From the NCBI GenBank assembly GCA_963921935.1, contig OY998178.1, positions 41,718,951 through 41,782,950 of the forward strand: a stretch of DNA of 64,000 nt, read 5' to 3'. Below are positions 33,693 to 43,940 of this stretch, piece after piece. Each line of letters begins with the position of its first letter. The stretch's first letter is position 1. The DNA comes from Galeruca laticollis (lineage: Eukaryota; Arthropoda; Insecta; Coleoptera; Chrysomelidae). Position numbers and translations under genes: made by a program. The notes under the pieces were generated by a model, which searched no databases, had not been told where the DNA came from, and saw only the letters and a program-made list of their open reading frames with translations.

Positions 33693-34159
33693 TTTTCCTG
33701 TAATAAAATACCTAACATAAATTATAAAAGCCATATCTGAAAATACTTGGTAGTTAGCTATCTAGTATTTTCGTATAAAAATTTTCATTAGTCGGGAAAA
33801 TCGTACCGGTACGATTTATCCAACAGACATGGGTACGATTTACCAAACTCTCGCATTTTAATATTTTTTATTTGAATTGAGCCCTAAACTTTAAATTTCC
33901 AAACATAAAACTGTTTCAACTACTAAATAAACTCTTATGGTGTAATACAGTAACGTTCCCAACATTTTTTTACTTACCAAATTCAAGAAAATCACTTATA
34001 AATTGACTCGCAAAATAACAACGACAATGACACATTTCACATAACCTCTTTCTGACGTTTAACAATAGACGACAGGTGAACGGGTGTTTATGACTTCAGG
34101 TTTAATGTAACAAACTTTTAGTTCCCGTTGACAGATGTCGACTTCGGTTTTCTGCTTCG

Positions 34160-34200
34160 AGTAAAACAGTGGTGGTACGATTTACCCGGCGGTACGATAT
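34160..34200. promoter_or_regulatory. Subterminal repeat cluster, Tigger-2 right side
   Basis: GGTACGATTTACCC followed 4 bases later by GGTACGATATACCC, just inside the right end. The same order occurs in the orphan remnant at 3037-3086. Confidence 0.5.
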
Positions 34201-34456
34201 ACCCAACTTTACCCTATATTACACATGTTTAAAATGTCATGTAAGTATATTATCTATGTCTAATATCGAAATTAAATATAATTATTAGCATTTATTTAAT
34301 TTTAATTTTATTTATTACCTTACCTATGTATCAATTTTTAGCTAAAGGGGGTAAGGAGTGACGATTTTTAAAATGTTAAATTTTACTTAAAATACTAAAA
34401 AGGGGCGGCAAATTATGGTTTACCCACGGGCGGCCGAATAGCTTGGCGCGGCCCTG

Positions 34457-34464
34457 TCTATGAC
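34457..34464. repeat. Right target duplication of hAT-2b
   Basis: TCTATGAC, an exact copy of 25312-25319. Confidence 0.94.
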
Positions 34465-34810
34465 AGTAGGAGAATCATGTGATATTGATGGACATGAATT
34501 GTACGAAGAACTTAATATGTTTATCCGTGTGTATGAAAAAAAAGATGACATTATCTCGGTGCTAAAATACATAATAGAAAAAAAATTAACTGAAGTTTAC
34601 TCCACTATCGAAATAGTCCTGAGAATTATTGCTACCACACCTGTTACAGTTGCGTCTGCTGAAAAAAGTTTTTCGAGGCTTAAAATTAATAAAACATATT
34701 TGAGGAATTCGATGACACAAGATCGGCTTTCAGCTCTTGCTATTCTTTCAATCGAAAATGATGTAGCTCATTCGCTAGATTACTATGCTTTAATTAAAGA
34801 TTTTAGATAG
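34457..34810 (+). pseudogene. hAT-3 transposase pseudogene, 3' part
   Basis: Carries the C-terminal dimerisation domain, TPVTVASAEKSFSRLKIN then RNSMTQDRLSALAILSIEND, ending at TAG 34808-34810. It completes the gene begun at 23117; the interruption is hAT-2b. Confidence 0.85.
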
Positions 34811-35065
34811 TCTTAGGAAAAGCCGCAAACATGAATTTTAAAATTTATCATCTCTGTATTTGTTAATTTTGTAAACCTTTCAATGTAAAATATTCTAAAA
34901 CTCAAATTTGATTTATTTGTATAATTTTAGCATTTCTCCTTAAACATGACAAATACCTAAACCAAACAACCAGACCTACTTTCGCATCACATACAATTAA
35001 CGAAGGACAAAAGGCCTCGCAAAGACCTGCTGCCCGGAGCCTCGCAATGGGCAAGGCCGCCACTG

Positions 35066-35230
35066 CCAAAGAAATTGGACTTTACAAAAAATCTAAGATA
35101 TGTGTTAAATGGATAATACAACAGGGTACAATTCGATTCCACACACCCATTTTTAACCTCGGTAATTTCTTCTATTGTTTGAGGAAATTTTATTACTCTT
35201 GGTGCCAAATTATTTATTTACTGTAGCCTT
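35066..35230 (-). pseudogene. Harbinger-1 transposase, N-terminal part
   Basis: The minus strand reads MAPRVIKFPQTIEEITEVKNG near 35208, the APRVIxFP motif that precedes the GAxDGTH motif in PIF/Harbinger transposases. The continuation (WSIIGANDGTH) is at 16330 across the 18.7-kb hAT-3 insertion. The residues between may be a short intron or frameshifted sequence. Confidence 0.65.
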
Positions 35231-37889
35231 TGTTACAATATGCAAGCAACAGCTTACAAAGGACTGCGACAAAGGACCGTGTCGCTCTGTACCAACTAAT
35301 TTTTGGTAACTTCCGTGACAATAAAAATGCAAGGATGTGGTAAATTAAAAGAGAAAAATATGAAGTATTATTCATGCATAAAACACGCTCACACTTACTT
35401 GTACAACTGGTGGTATCCTAGTAATTCGTTGACCAGCATTCAGAAAATGTTCTATTTCCAAAAACAACTGAGCTCTCGAAAATCTAGATGTTTGAAAATG
35501 TTTTTTCTAGGAGGAAAATGATTAACTAAGAATATAACAAAATAAATATTTCTTTTTGAATATTAAATAACTACACCATCCCTTCGATCAATTTCTTCTT
35601 CAAAAATTTCCATCATTTTCACAGAAATAATTAATATTATCACAAAAATAGAATAAATTAATACCCAATGTCACGTCTGGCTGTCATGAACGGCGATTTC
35701 TAACGAGGAATTCGTTAGCGTTTTGGTTACTGAATAACATTATCGTTCGTAAATGAGATTCGTTCATCAACGGCATCGTACCTACTTACAGAAATAACCT
35801 TATATCCTTAACCGAAACTATCCGAAATTTTTTACGGAAATATATATGAGTTACAAAAGGAGGGAGAATGTCTAGAAATATCTATTATACTGTAAAAAGT
35901 TATTCAAAAATGCATTTCATTTGCTCCAAGATTCTTGTCTACCTACCACTTTTTCCAGCAAGCAAATAGGTGAATACAAACAACACCAAGGATCATTTAT
36001 TTTCCTTTGTTTTTGCCTGAAATACTGCTCAAATGTGTCGAAATCCTCCATTGCTCCTAATAGGATATCATAAATAACAGGTAGGTACAATCTATTCACC
36101 TAAATTTAAAATATGAAGAATGGATGTAGTATGTTGTATGTTATTTAGGTATATAATATATTTATTATTACGCTATTAACTAAAGCAAAATCTTATCCAT
36201 TAACTTTTTATTGTGAATAGTAGAATAGTTATCAACGGAACTAGATTAATGATGAGAGAACTACACATCAGAGTTTACATTTGACAAAGTATGTATTCCT
36301 GATAATAAAACAGTAATGTTTCGACAGCTTTAAATCGTACTCAGTCATTTTTACTCTTGCGATCTCGACTCTTCTTGTTATATCCGAAGATATTCAGCTG
36401 GCCTTTACTCCAGTAAGCATTTATCAAGTCATTGGTTATTTATAAAAATCAAGCTGAAACATTCTTTTTGTTCTACTTTGTTCTGCAAGGTGTAGGTCCT
36501 TATGAAACTTTTATCGAAGAAAGATCTTGCTTTTTTATAGCAGTTTTGAAATAAATGTTATTATTCAAAAAGAGCCGAGGCCAAAATAGGGAGGAAGAAA
36601 AGAAGACACGTCTACATTTTCTACATGTTTGCAATGCCATGTGAAGCTGTCGAAACGTTACGGTCCTCTAACCAGGATTGTATATGTTCAAAGAGGTTAA
36701 TGAACCCACTCATTTGTTGTAATAGTTTATATGTACTATATCTATTTATTATTTTCCTAGTAATTCATATTTTCTATTTTTACATATTTCGTTTATAATT
36801 GAACTAAAAAGAACCTTTTACTTATTAAAAATTTTTATTCAACTTTCTCTGTGTTTTTTATCTAAATAAGTAAAGATTTTTTATAACAGTTTGTTTATTT
36901 ATGTCTTTTACTTTTTAAAATGGTGATTTAAAATTTAAATGTTTGAATACTCATTATTTGTTTTGTTTACTAAACTTGTATTAAAAGACCTGACAACCAG
37001 TTTACCATATCAGGAGAATAGAGTGATTACGGAGTGTTCTGAAGTGTGTCTACTTAAAACACCAAATGCGATGATTAATTATCCCATCCATGAGTTTATA
37101 ATTATTTACCACATTTTCTGTTATGAACATTAATTAGAAGAACATTTGTGTATATTCTATAATAATTGTCAAATACAAAACCAGATGTATGTACTTCACA
37201 TATACTCCTATGTATGTAAATATAGTTTTCCTTCTAGACGAAACTATAAAATCAACTTGTTGCTTCCCAGTAATTTCAGGAATGGTAAGAATCCACATAG
37301 CAGTTTTGAATTTATCCTAGAATACGTTCTTTGTAACAGGAAAACATGAAACTAATCAGGTTATAGATAGCTACCCAACTCCATTTAACACAGTAAATCT
37401 CTATAGAGTTTCTGCTTTCCCATTCGGATATATGTTTCAGTGATTCCAAGAATTTACAAGATAAGTAATAGAATTCGCCATTATTCGGTAATGTAAATAT
37501 CCAAAAACTTTTTATTAAAAAACATTTATGTTTGAATAGTTATTTGTCATATCTCAGTGATAATTGGGCTTCCTATGATCATATTTTGTATGTATGAAAA
37601 ATGATTGAATTAAATTGTAAACTAAATAAATACCCAACGAATTATTCACATAACGAATGTGTCACATGAAGTACAGTAAATTGATTGCCAGGATAGCATA
37701 AATGGGACTTTATAATTAATCGCTTCACTTATTAAAACCGTTAACGATGAGTAGTATGTATAAAAAATTATTATAATTTGGAAAATGTACTGAAATTGTA
37801 TAAGCAACATGCAAATCTCCGTTTTTAAATTAGGAACGGTGACTTGAATTTAAGGTGACAATTTTACAACAAATTTAGAACAGACTATC
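35231..37889. other. No gene recognised; one inverted repeat
   Basis: 2.6 kb of AT-rich sequence with short frames that match no family. It may include the right end of Harbinger-1, undefined. The only structure found is the inverted pair at 36313-36331 and 36643-36661. Confidence 0.45.
36313..36661. repeat. Inverted repeat pair, possible MITE
   Basis: GTAATGTTTCGACAGCTTT at the left and, in reverse complement, GTAACGTTTCGACAGCTTC at the right; 17 of 19 bases agree, about 310 bp apart. Target duplication not established. Confidence 0.4.
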
Positions 37890-38138
37890 CAGTAAAGTGC
37901 CTTAATATCGGATACTTTTTTTTGAACCCTAATATTAATTTTAATACATCAATAAATCTACGAAGTTTTTAAAACAAAAAAATAATAAGCTATAGAGAAT
38001 CATATATTAAACCAAAATAAATCATTGCCACATGTTAAAAAATAAAATTTAAGTTTTTCGAAAAATGGTCAATTTACGTTGACAAAAAATAATAATAATA
38101 CCGGATAGGGTATCCGATATTAGGATAACGATATAAAA

Positions 38139-40112
38139 CTAGCCATCGAGGCAGAAATCACAAATATATGTGTCTTCTTTGTCTATATTGGTACAGTCGG
38201 CATGAGCCCACCTGAAACATTTTGAGCACTGAATCCATTGTTCACCCGAGGTATCTTCAGAGAAAAGTCCAGAACAAAACATACATTCTACTTCCTCTTC
38301 CCCAATGTCAGAATCATCATCTAAAATTAGTACTTCATCTTTTTCAGATGAACTAAAATATTCGTCATTCTTAACACTAGTCTTTCTAACCTTCGTTGTC
38401 ATTGTTTTTTTAGCAATAGATTTTCCTTTCTTTTTATTTGTTTTTTAGAAGTATTACATTTGTCTGTTTTCAATTTCGGAATTCCCTTTGAAGTACTTTT
38501 CTTTCTCTTCTGTTCTGACAAACTTCTTTCTAAGGCATCTTTATATGGGGTACTTGTAATCACGGTAGCAGATCCTTTTCTGGACTTTCTTTCTTTATCA
38601 CTAGACTTGTAAAATGAACTGGTCGGCACAGGGCTAATATCTTGGGGCCACACTCTTGGATCTCTGGAATTGGAAATGTTTTTACATGATTAATCTTTCA
38701 CACATTTGATCGTATTATTACATCTTTGATGAGTCACATGCCTTGTAGGAGTTACATGCCTTGTAGGAGTCACATGCATTGGAGGAGTCACACCCCTTGG
38801 AGGAGTCACATGCCTTGGAGGAGTAACATGCCTTGGAGGAGTCACTTGCTTTTGTTGTTCAGCATCCTGTAGATTTGTAGCTGGAATTCGGTCACCTTCC
38901 GCTTGATGGTGAATAGCAAAGTCGTGGTCTCTAAAAATGTGCTAATTAAATGGAAAGATACCGCTCTTTCGAAAACCATTTATAGCGATTTCAGCTGTAG
39001 CACATCTTACATACGCTCTTCCAAGCAATTCGCAAACTTGATAGCTGGTGACCACTCTTCCACGGTTGTTTCTCAGCCAATTTTCAATCTCCTGTGAGTA
39101 ATAGGTTTTAAGAGGACCCATGAATGCAAGGTCCAGCGGCTGCATTTTGTGAGTAGAATGCGGCGGGAGACATATAATAACCACATGGTTCTGTCGCGCC
39201 AAGTTTATCGTGTCAAGGTTTCGCGTATGGGAGTAGTGACCGCCCAAGATTAATAAAACAGGATCAGCTTCACTTGGTTTACGTGGCTAATAAAATGTTG
39301 TAACCAATTGGTAAAAATGTGGCTCTGAATCCAGCCAGACACATGGCAGGCAGCAATTCTCCCTGGTGGAGCGCCATTGAGTAATTCTGCCTTCATGTTT
39401 TTCCGGGGAAATATGACTGACCATTGGAGGCACATAACCACCAGCCGCATTAATACAAGTAACCACCGTCACTAGTGATCCTCTTTCTGCAGGCCCCTAC
39501 TTGCTTTTTACCTTTTAAAGTGATTATCCTGGTATGCTTGGATTGTACAGACGTTATACCTGTTTCATCTATGTTGTATATTCGACAAGGATTGAATTTT
39601 ACCTTCTCCATCGCAGGTTCCAAAATTTTAAGAAAGAGATTTACATTTTCTTCTGTGAATCCCTTGATTCGGGCAGTTGATAAACCCTGTGGTCTTCTAA
39701 ACGTTAGTTCAGGGTGCCTTTTTAAAAACGATCGCAACCATTTGTAACCTGCTGTTTCCTGATTCTTTGTAAACCTATGTTTTAAATTGTTCCGAATGGC
39801 TAATTGAAAGGCTAATCTTCGAATATCAGAAGCTCGCAATCCGTAAAATCTTTTATCCATTTCTAGACAATAATCAACCAAATCCGATTCAATTTCTTTA
39901 GGCAACACTGGTGGACGTCTTAGATTGGTTTGAATAAGCTCTTTAGGTGACTTTATTTTGTTTTTTACGTAGTCTTCCAACGTGCTCTTGGGTACTTTAA
40001 AAGTTCTTGAAGCTAGCAAGTATCCCATTTCTTTGTTTTTAACCGCAGTAACAGCTGCAAGCATGGATTTACTATCCCACGTCTTTCGTTTTTGTTTGGG
40101 TTTCAATGACAT
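38139..40112 (-). pseudogene. Tigger-3 transposase pseudogene with PHD finger
   Basis: ATG 40112 (MSLKPKQKRKTWDSKSML). Psq HTH (YLLASRTFKVPKSTLEDYV), CENP-B HTH (KWLRSFLKRHPELTFRRPQ), core IYNIDETGITSV (first Asp kept), then LILGGHYSHTRNL where the second catalytic Asp (DGHYS) has become Gly, then KMQPLDLAF (third Asp kept). Frameshifts near 39480, 39430 and 39280 and a stop after GIFPFN (near 38940). A hexapeptide repeat region (38731-38848), a linker with TSTPYKDALE, and a C-terminal PHD-type finger (CMFCSG, CSKCFRWAHADC, CDFC) end at 38139. Related to Tigger-2 but a different family. Confidence 0.88.
38731..38848 (-). repeat. 18-bp tandem repeat coding TPPRHV
   Basis: GAGTCACATGCCTTGGAG units, about 6.5 imperfect copies. 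On the transposase strand they read as a repeated hexapeptide TPPRHV in the linker before the PHD finger. Confidence 0.88.
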
Positions 40113-40988
40113 TTTATTTCTGAAATTAAGAAAAAGTGTAAGATAGAAAATTAAACGAACAGGTGTAGCACAAGAATTATAGCATAAATCTTTCTTTTTG
40201 TCGACGAAAACATAAAAATTTAGTTATTAATAAGGTCTTAGCTACGTGGAGATTATAGACAGATAAGAAATATTTTGTCCTAATATCGTATGTCTGATAT
40301 TAAGACAACGTGACCATCCGATATTAGGCAAATTGTCTCCTGTTGAAGGTCAAGGTTATGGAACAAAGAAAACTATAATAATCCATTGTCCGCATGCAGT
40401 AGACATATTATAGACTAACTTAAACTACAGAGACAAATTTAAAAACTTACCTGAATGTCTAAAAATTACGTTTTCAACTAGCACGTGTAAAAACTCGGAA
40501 TGTGACAGATCGGTATACAGTGGCTTTATACAAGACAGTGGCGACAATATGTGGTCAGTGTTTTGATTGGTCAGGCTGAAATCCGCCATTAATCATCAAA
40601 TTTTATTTGCTTACATTTGTGTTTTAGTTGTATTCACGTCGTTTTTTATATCAGATCTTCGTGTACAGCTAAAGTAAAGTGTTTTTTTAATTTGTTGACC
40701 TAATTTCATTAGTTCGTTTGCGAATTTTTCTCCCTGATCAGGATTTTGAACCATACCTATTATAGTTTGCAACTGTTGAAAAGAGTAATACCTATCTACC
40801 TACCTACGTTGCGGCTTTGGGGACGGTTTTGGTGTATCTGCGCAAATTATACAGCTGCAGTTTGTGTGTCGCTGTTAACAAATTGTCATATTTGTCGATA
40901 ACAAGGTAGGTACAAAAAACTACAATTTCAAGTGAATGTATAATATAACTACTGTTACTTGTTTTAGAAGCAATGACTGCTTAGAAGT

Positions 40989-41514
40989 ATGACGGTTTAT
41001 TCAGCATTGAGCTGCAAGTATTGTTCTACAAAGGGATTTGTAATGAAGTATTTTCCCAAAGATCCTACTCCTAGAAATGAATGGGCTATTAAATGGAGAA
41101 GGGACAAATGGAGACCAATGAATGCTTCAGCACTGTGTGAGGTAAAAAGTGTATTGATTTATTTTTATTAAGGATAAACATCTATTAAAGAGTTATCGAA
41201 ATTATTATTATTAACATGTAACTTACATATACATACTATTTATGATAAAAATTTGAATCAGTTAGTTATACCTGGTGAATTACTCAATAGTTATTGAAAT
41301 GTTCTCTAAAATAATTATTATCAGTTATTATTACATTCTGTAATGAATTACATCTGTATTTAAGGTATACTTTGCCCCAGAAATGGGGAAAAAAACTAGG
41401 CACGATTGTAGTAGGAAATTAAAATTAACAGCAGTCCCTACAATATTTACTTTTATCAAGGAAAAACAGAAAGAAAGCTCCTACCAAAAGACAAATACAA
41501 TCCCAGCTGCCTAG
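40989..41514 (+). pseudogene. THAP-domain protein, two exons
   Basis: Exon 1 40989-41141 (51 codons) ends GAG before GTAAAAAG. Exon 2 41365-41514 follows ATTTAAG in phase 0; total 100 residues. THAP features: SCKYCSTKG (CxxC), YFPKDPTPRNEW, WRRDKWRP, SALCE, then VYFAPEMG and KLKLTAVPTIF (AVPTxF box). The zinc-ligand His expected in CxxHF is Tyr (CEVYF), so metal binding is probably compromised. It stops soon after the domain. It could be a captured host THAP exon pair, or what remains of a THAP-type transposase (P or Kolobok like). The first in-frame ATG gives no canonical THAP start. Confidence 0.65.
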
Positions 41515-41899
41515 AGAAACAATTCCAGAAATTAACTCACTTCTAATATAGGTTTATTGACTTTGTAAATTTTATGATAATTATGATCACTATTTTTTAA
41601 CATATTCAATATTCACCGCCCTAAATTCTGTCTTCACTAAAATTGTAATTATAAGAAGTATTGTTGTACACATCCTAAACGTATGTGTTCAAGATTGTAA
41701 AATCTTGAATTTTATTGTTTACGATACTTTTAAAATATGTAAGATATTTGTATGCGTCCTTTTTTTATTGTATATATTTAAGGCGTAAATTCGTTTTAGT
41801 TAATAGCGTTGTAAAAATATGTTGCAAAATTGATAAGATCTTTATATTGTTGTAAATTCAAAGGATAGTTTCATTTTATTTTCAACTTTTGTTAAATAC

Positions 41900-42660
41900 C
41901 TTTAAAATGTCACGTTTTGCAACAATAATTGTAAATTGTTTTGTATGGGCATAGAAATAGCACATATTTGAAAGTCGACATCTTGTCGCATTGTCCTATA
42001 GTTAAGAAGTTAGGAAAAGGTCACGTTTCACCCTATTATATATTGTATTGTAAAAACCCTAAATTTAGTGTCACTTCTGCATGAATTTTATGGTCGATGG
42101 TCAGACATTTTAGAATAACCTTTCTGAGTAAAGAGGTTACAATTGCTATTGGAGTATTCCATAGAAATTTAACTATCTATTGGCGGCACCCATAGTTGAT
42201 TCTTGTCTAGGAACCCGACAAGTCAAATGATACTGGCCAATAGGAAATATTTATTTTCGTTTGGTCAACCCAATCCACGTGTAAACACGCCCCTCACAGA
42301 TTTCTATTTAACACGTCTCACAACGTGAAGAAATCAGTTTCTCACTCTTCAGTTCTACACTTATCGACGCGAGTTTTACACTCATCGAATCGAGCTCAAC
42401 GCTCAACAACAAAGTTAGTTTCTCACTCATCAGTTCTACACTTATCGACGCGAGTTTTACACTCATCGAATCGAGCTCAACGCTCAATAACAAAGTTAGT
42501 TTTAATATTCATCAAATCGAAACATAAAGTGTTTTCCGATCTGAAACCTCCAAAGTTCAGAATTCACAACTTTGTACCATTTTGTAAATTTGTATATAAT
42601 AAATTATTAATTTCGACATTAATCTTGTCAAATTAAGATTATTTATCTAGTTGAATGTCC
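41900..42660 (+). other. LTR-like promoter stretch, uncertain
   Basis: Contains TATTTAACACG (TATA-like, 42304), the 81-bp repeat downstream, and ATATAATAAATTATT near 42595 that could serve as a poly(A) signal. The order resembles U3-R-U5 of an LTR. I could not fix TG/CA ends or a target duplication, so this is only suggestive. Confidence 0.25.
42336..42503. repeat. 81-bp tandem repeat
   Basis: AGTTTCTCACTC starts at 42336 and again at 42417; a third partial copy (AGTTTTAATATTCATC) starts at 42498. Two full copies differ at about two positions. Confidence 0.88.
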
Positions 42661-42769
42661 ACGCCAGTTGACGAAGAACAGCTAGAAATATAATCAAAAA
42701 CAGTATGCTTTATCTTATGTTTTTTCTATTATTTTCCCTCTCTTCCCAGCAATAAAACATAATAATATG

Positions 42770-42951
42770 TTACTGTTTTAAATGAAACTAACTGTTTCTA
42801 GATAATTCCACAATATATTGATAGATGTTTGACAATTGTTTTGATGATATATTTAGTATCGAAACAGTTGTCAAATTTCTTAGAATTTTTAACATTTTAT
42901 CAATATAATGTGGAACTATCTAGAAACAGTTACTTTCATTTGAAACAGTAA
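42770..42951. repeat. MITE-like palindrome
   Basis: The left arm TTACTGTTTTAAATGAAAC through AATTCCACAATATATTGATA is mirrored by the right arm over about 55 bp, with a roughly 70-bp centre. TA on both sides of CTGTTT suggests TA target duplication. Too short to code for anything. Confidence 0.75.
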
Positions 42952-43940
42952 TAAGAGTAGATTCCATAAAGTAAGGGTCGAGACAGTAAATTTCATAATA
43001 ATATGTAATAGTATAGACACATTTTGTATTAAAACCCAACCAATAGCAAACATCATAATATATGTGTTACCTATTTCCTCTTCAAAAATTAAAATTTCAA
43101 TTACAGATTTAAAGAATACAAAATTTGTTTTTTTTATTAAATCGAATTATTTACTCTAGCTATTTTTGTCATGGGTCATTTGGAAATATACCTAGGTATT
43201 GAAATCGTCTATCTACTTATACCTTTAACACGAATTTACAAATAATTTCAAAATGAGTGATTTAAATTACCAAAGAAAATATTTTTTCATAGTTCGATTA
43301 ATAATCATGCCATAGTATGGATTATAATTACATTTTATAACTAATCTACAGCCATAAAATAAAATTCAATATCGATATCAATGTAAAATCCCTATTCCAG
43401 CATTTAAATTTTGATGACTAATGGCGGATGGGCGGAGCTTAGGCTCTATTGCCGCCACTGTCTTGTATAAAGGCACTGTAATATTAGGCAACTATCTGAC
43501 ATTAGAGAGATCGGGCAAACACGAATAGTGTGAAACGCTATTTACGTTTCGCGCTATTTGACATCTAAGCATGCACAGGTGAAAATATTTACCGATTTAC
43601 GCAAATAACGTTAAGGCAAACCAAGGCAAAACGATAATTTGGGAAGCCGAATGTATCCGAAATCTGAACACGTGGCTATTTATTGTTCCTGCATTTGCTG
43701 TTGGTATATTGTTTATAAATTAGTAAAGCTGCAAAGTACATATAATTAGTTTTTTATCAAGAGGAAAGTTACAAAGAGGATATAATTCATTTTTTTTATC
43801 GAGGTAATTAAAAATATGCATTGAACTAAAACAAAAAACTATTAGTTAGGTGGACTAATAACGGTAAATTTGGGTTTCCTAAGAACCTGCATTTAAAACA
43901 AACTTACCTATTACTTTATTAATTTTGTAGGTACCAAATC

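Larger units (their letters stand above)
31638..34214 (-). mobile_element. Tigger-2 (pogo superfamily), apparently complete
   Basis: A 2577-bp element flanked by TA (31636-31637 and 34215-34216), inserted in the 3' flank of the hAT-2b gene where hAT-2a is continuous (about 9274). The terminal 24 bp match with two differences and share GGGTATATCGTACC. GGTACGATTTA-like boxes recur near both ends (31827-31880, 33800-33850, 34165-34200). The transposase frame is uninterrupted. This is the best candidate for a recently mobile element in the window. Confidence 0.93.
25320..34456 (+). mobile_element. hAT-2b with nested Sailor and Tigger-2
   Basis: Starts CAGGGCCGCGCC and ends GGCGCGGCCCTG, perfect 12-bp inverted ends, flanked by exact TCTATGAC duplications. 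It is the second copy of the hAT-2 family (see hAT-2a at 5232). Two later insertions enlarge it to 9.1 kb: the Sailor-like element (26558-29614) and Tigger-2 (31638-34214). Removing them leaves about 3.5 kb. Confidence 0.94.
16334..35065 (+). mobile_element. hAT-3, expanded to 18.7 kb by nested insertions
   Basis: The left end is CAGTGGTGGCCTTAGGGGG and the right end (reverse complement) is CAGTGGCGGCCTTGCCCAT. Both subtermini share CCCGGGGCCTCGC-like and GGCCTCGC motifs (16366-16400 and 35010-35045). Removing hAT-4 (17990-21552) and hAT-2b (25320-34456) leaves about 6 kb with one decayed transposase gene at 23117-25311 and 34457-34810. It sits inside the Harbinger-1 transposase. Confidence 0.75.
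40518..43478. mobile_element. TA-flanked inverted-repeat element carrying a THAP frame
   Basis: The left end CAGTGGCTTTATACAAGAC and the reverse complement of the right end CAGTGCCTTTATACAAGAC agree over 32 bp with two mismatches, and ATCCGCCATTA is shared further in. TA lies on both sides (40516-40517 and 43479-43480), inside the right arm of Tigger-3. No transposase of a known TA-inserting family is visible. Contents: a two-exon THAP frame, an LTR-like stretch, an 81-bp repeat and a MITE-like inverted repeat. Class uncertain. Confidence 0.7.

Noticed and set aside
31890..33734. A longer Tigger-2 protein starting at 33734 (MAFIIYVRYF)
   Set aside because: The extra 14 residues precede a TTATTACAG acceptor 5 bases before ATG 33692, and Tigger-1 shows the same arrangement, so they are more likely intronic.
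40516..43480. P-element identity for the THAP-bearing element, with 8-bp duplication
   Set aside because: The 8-bp flanks do not match; only TA repeats at both sides.
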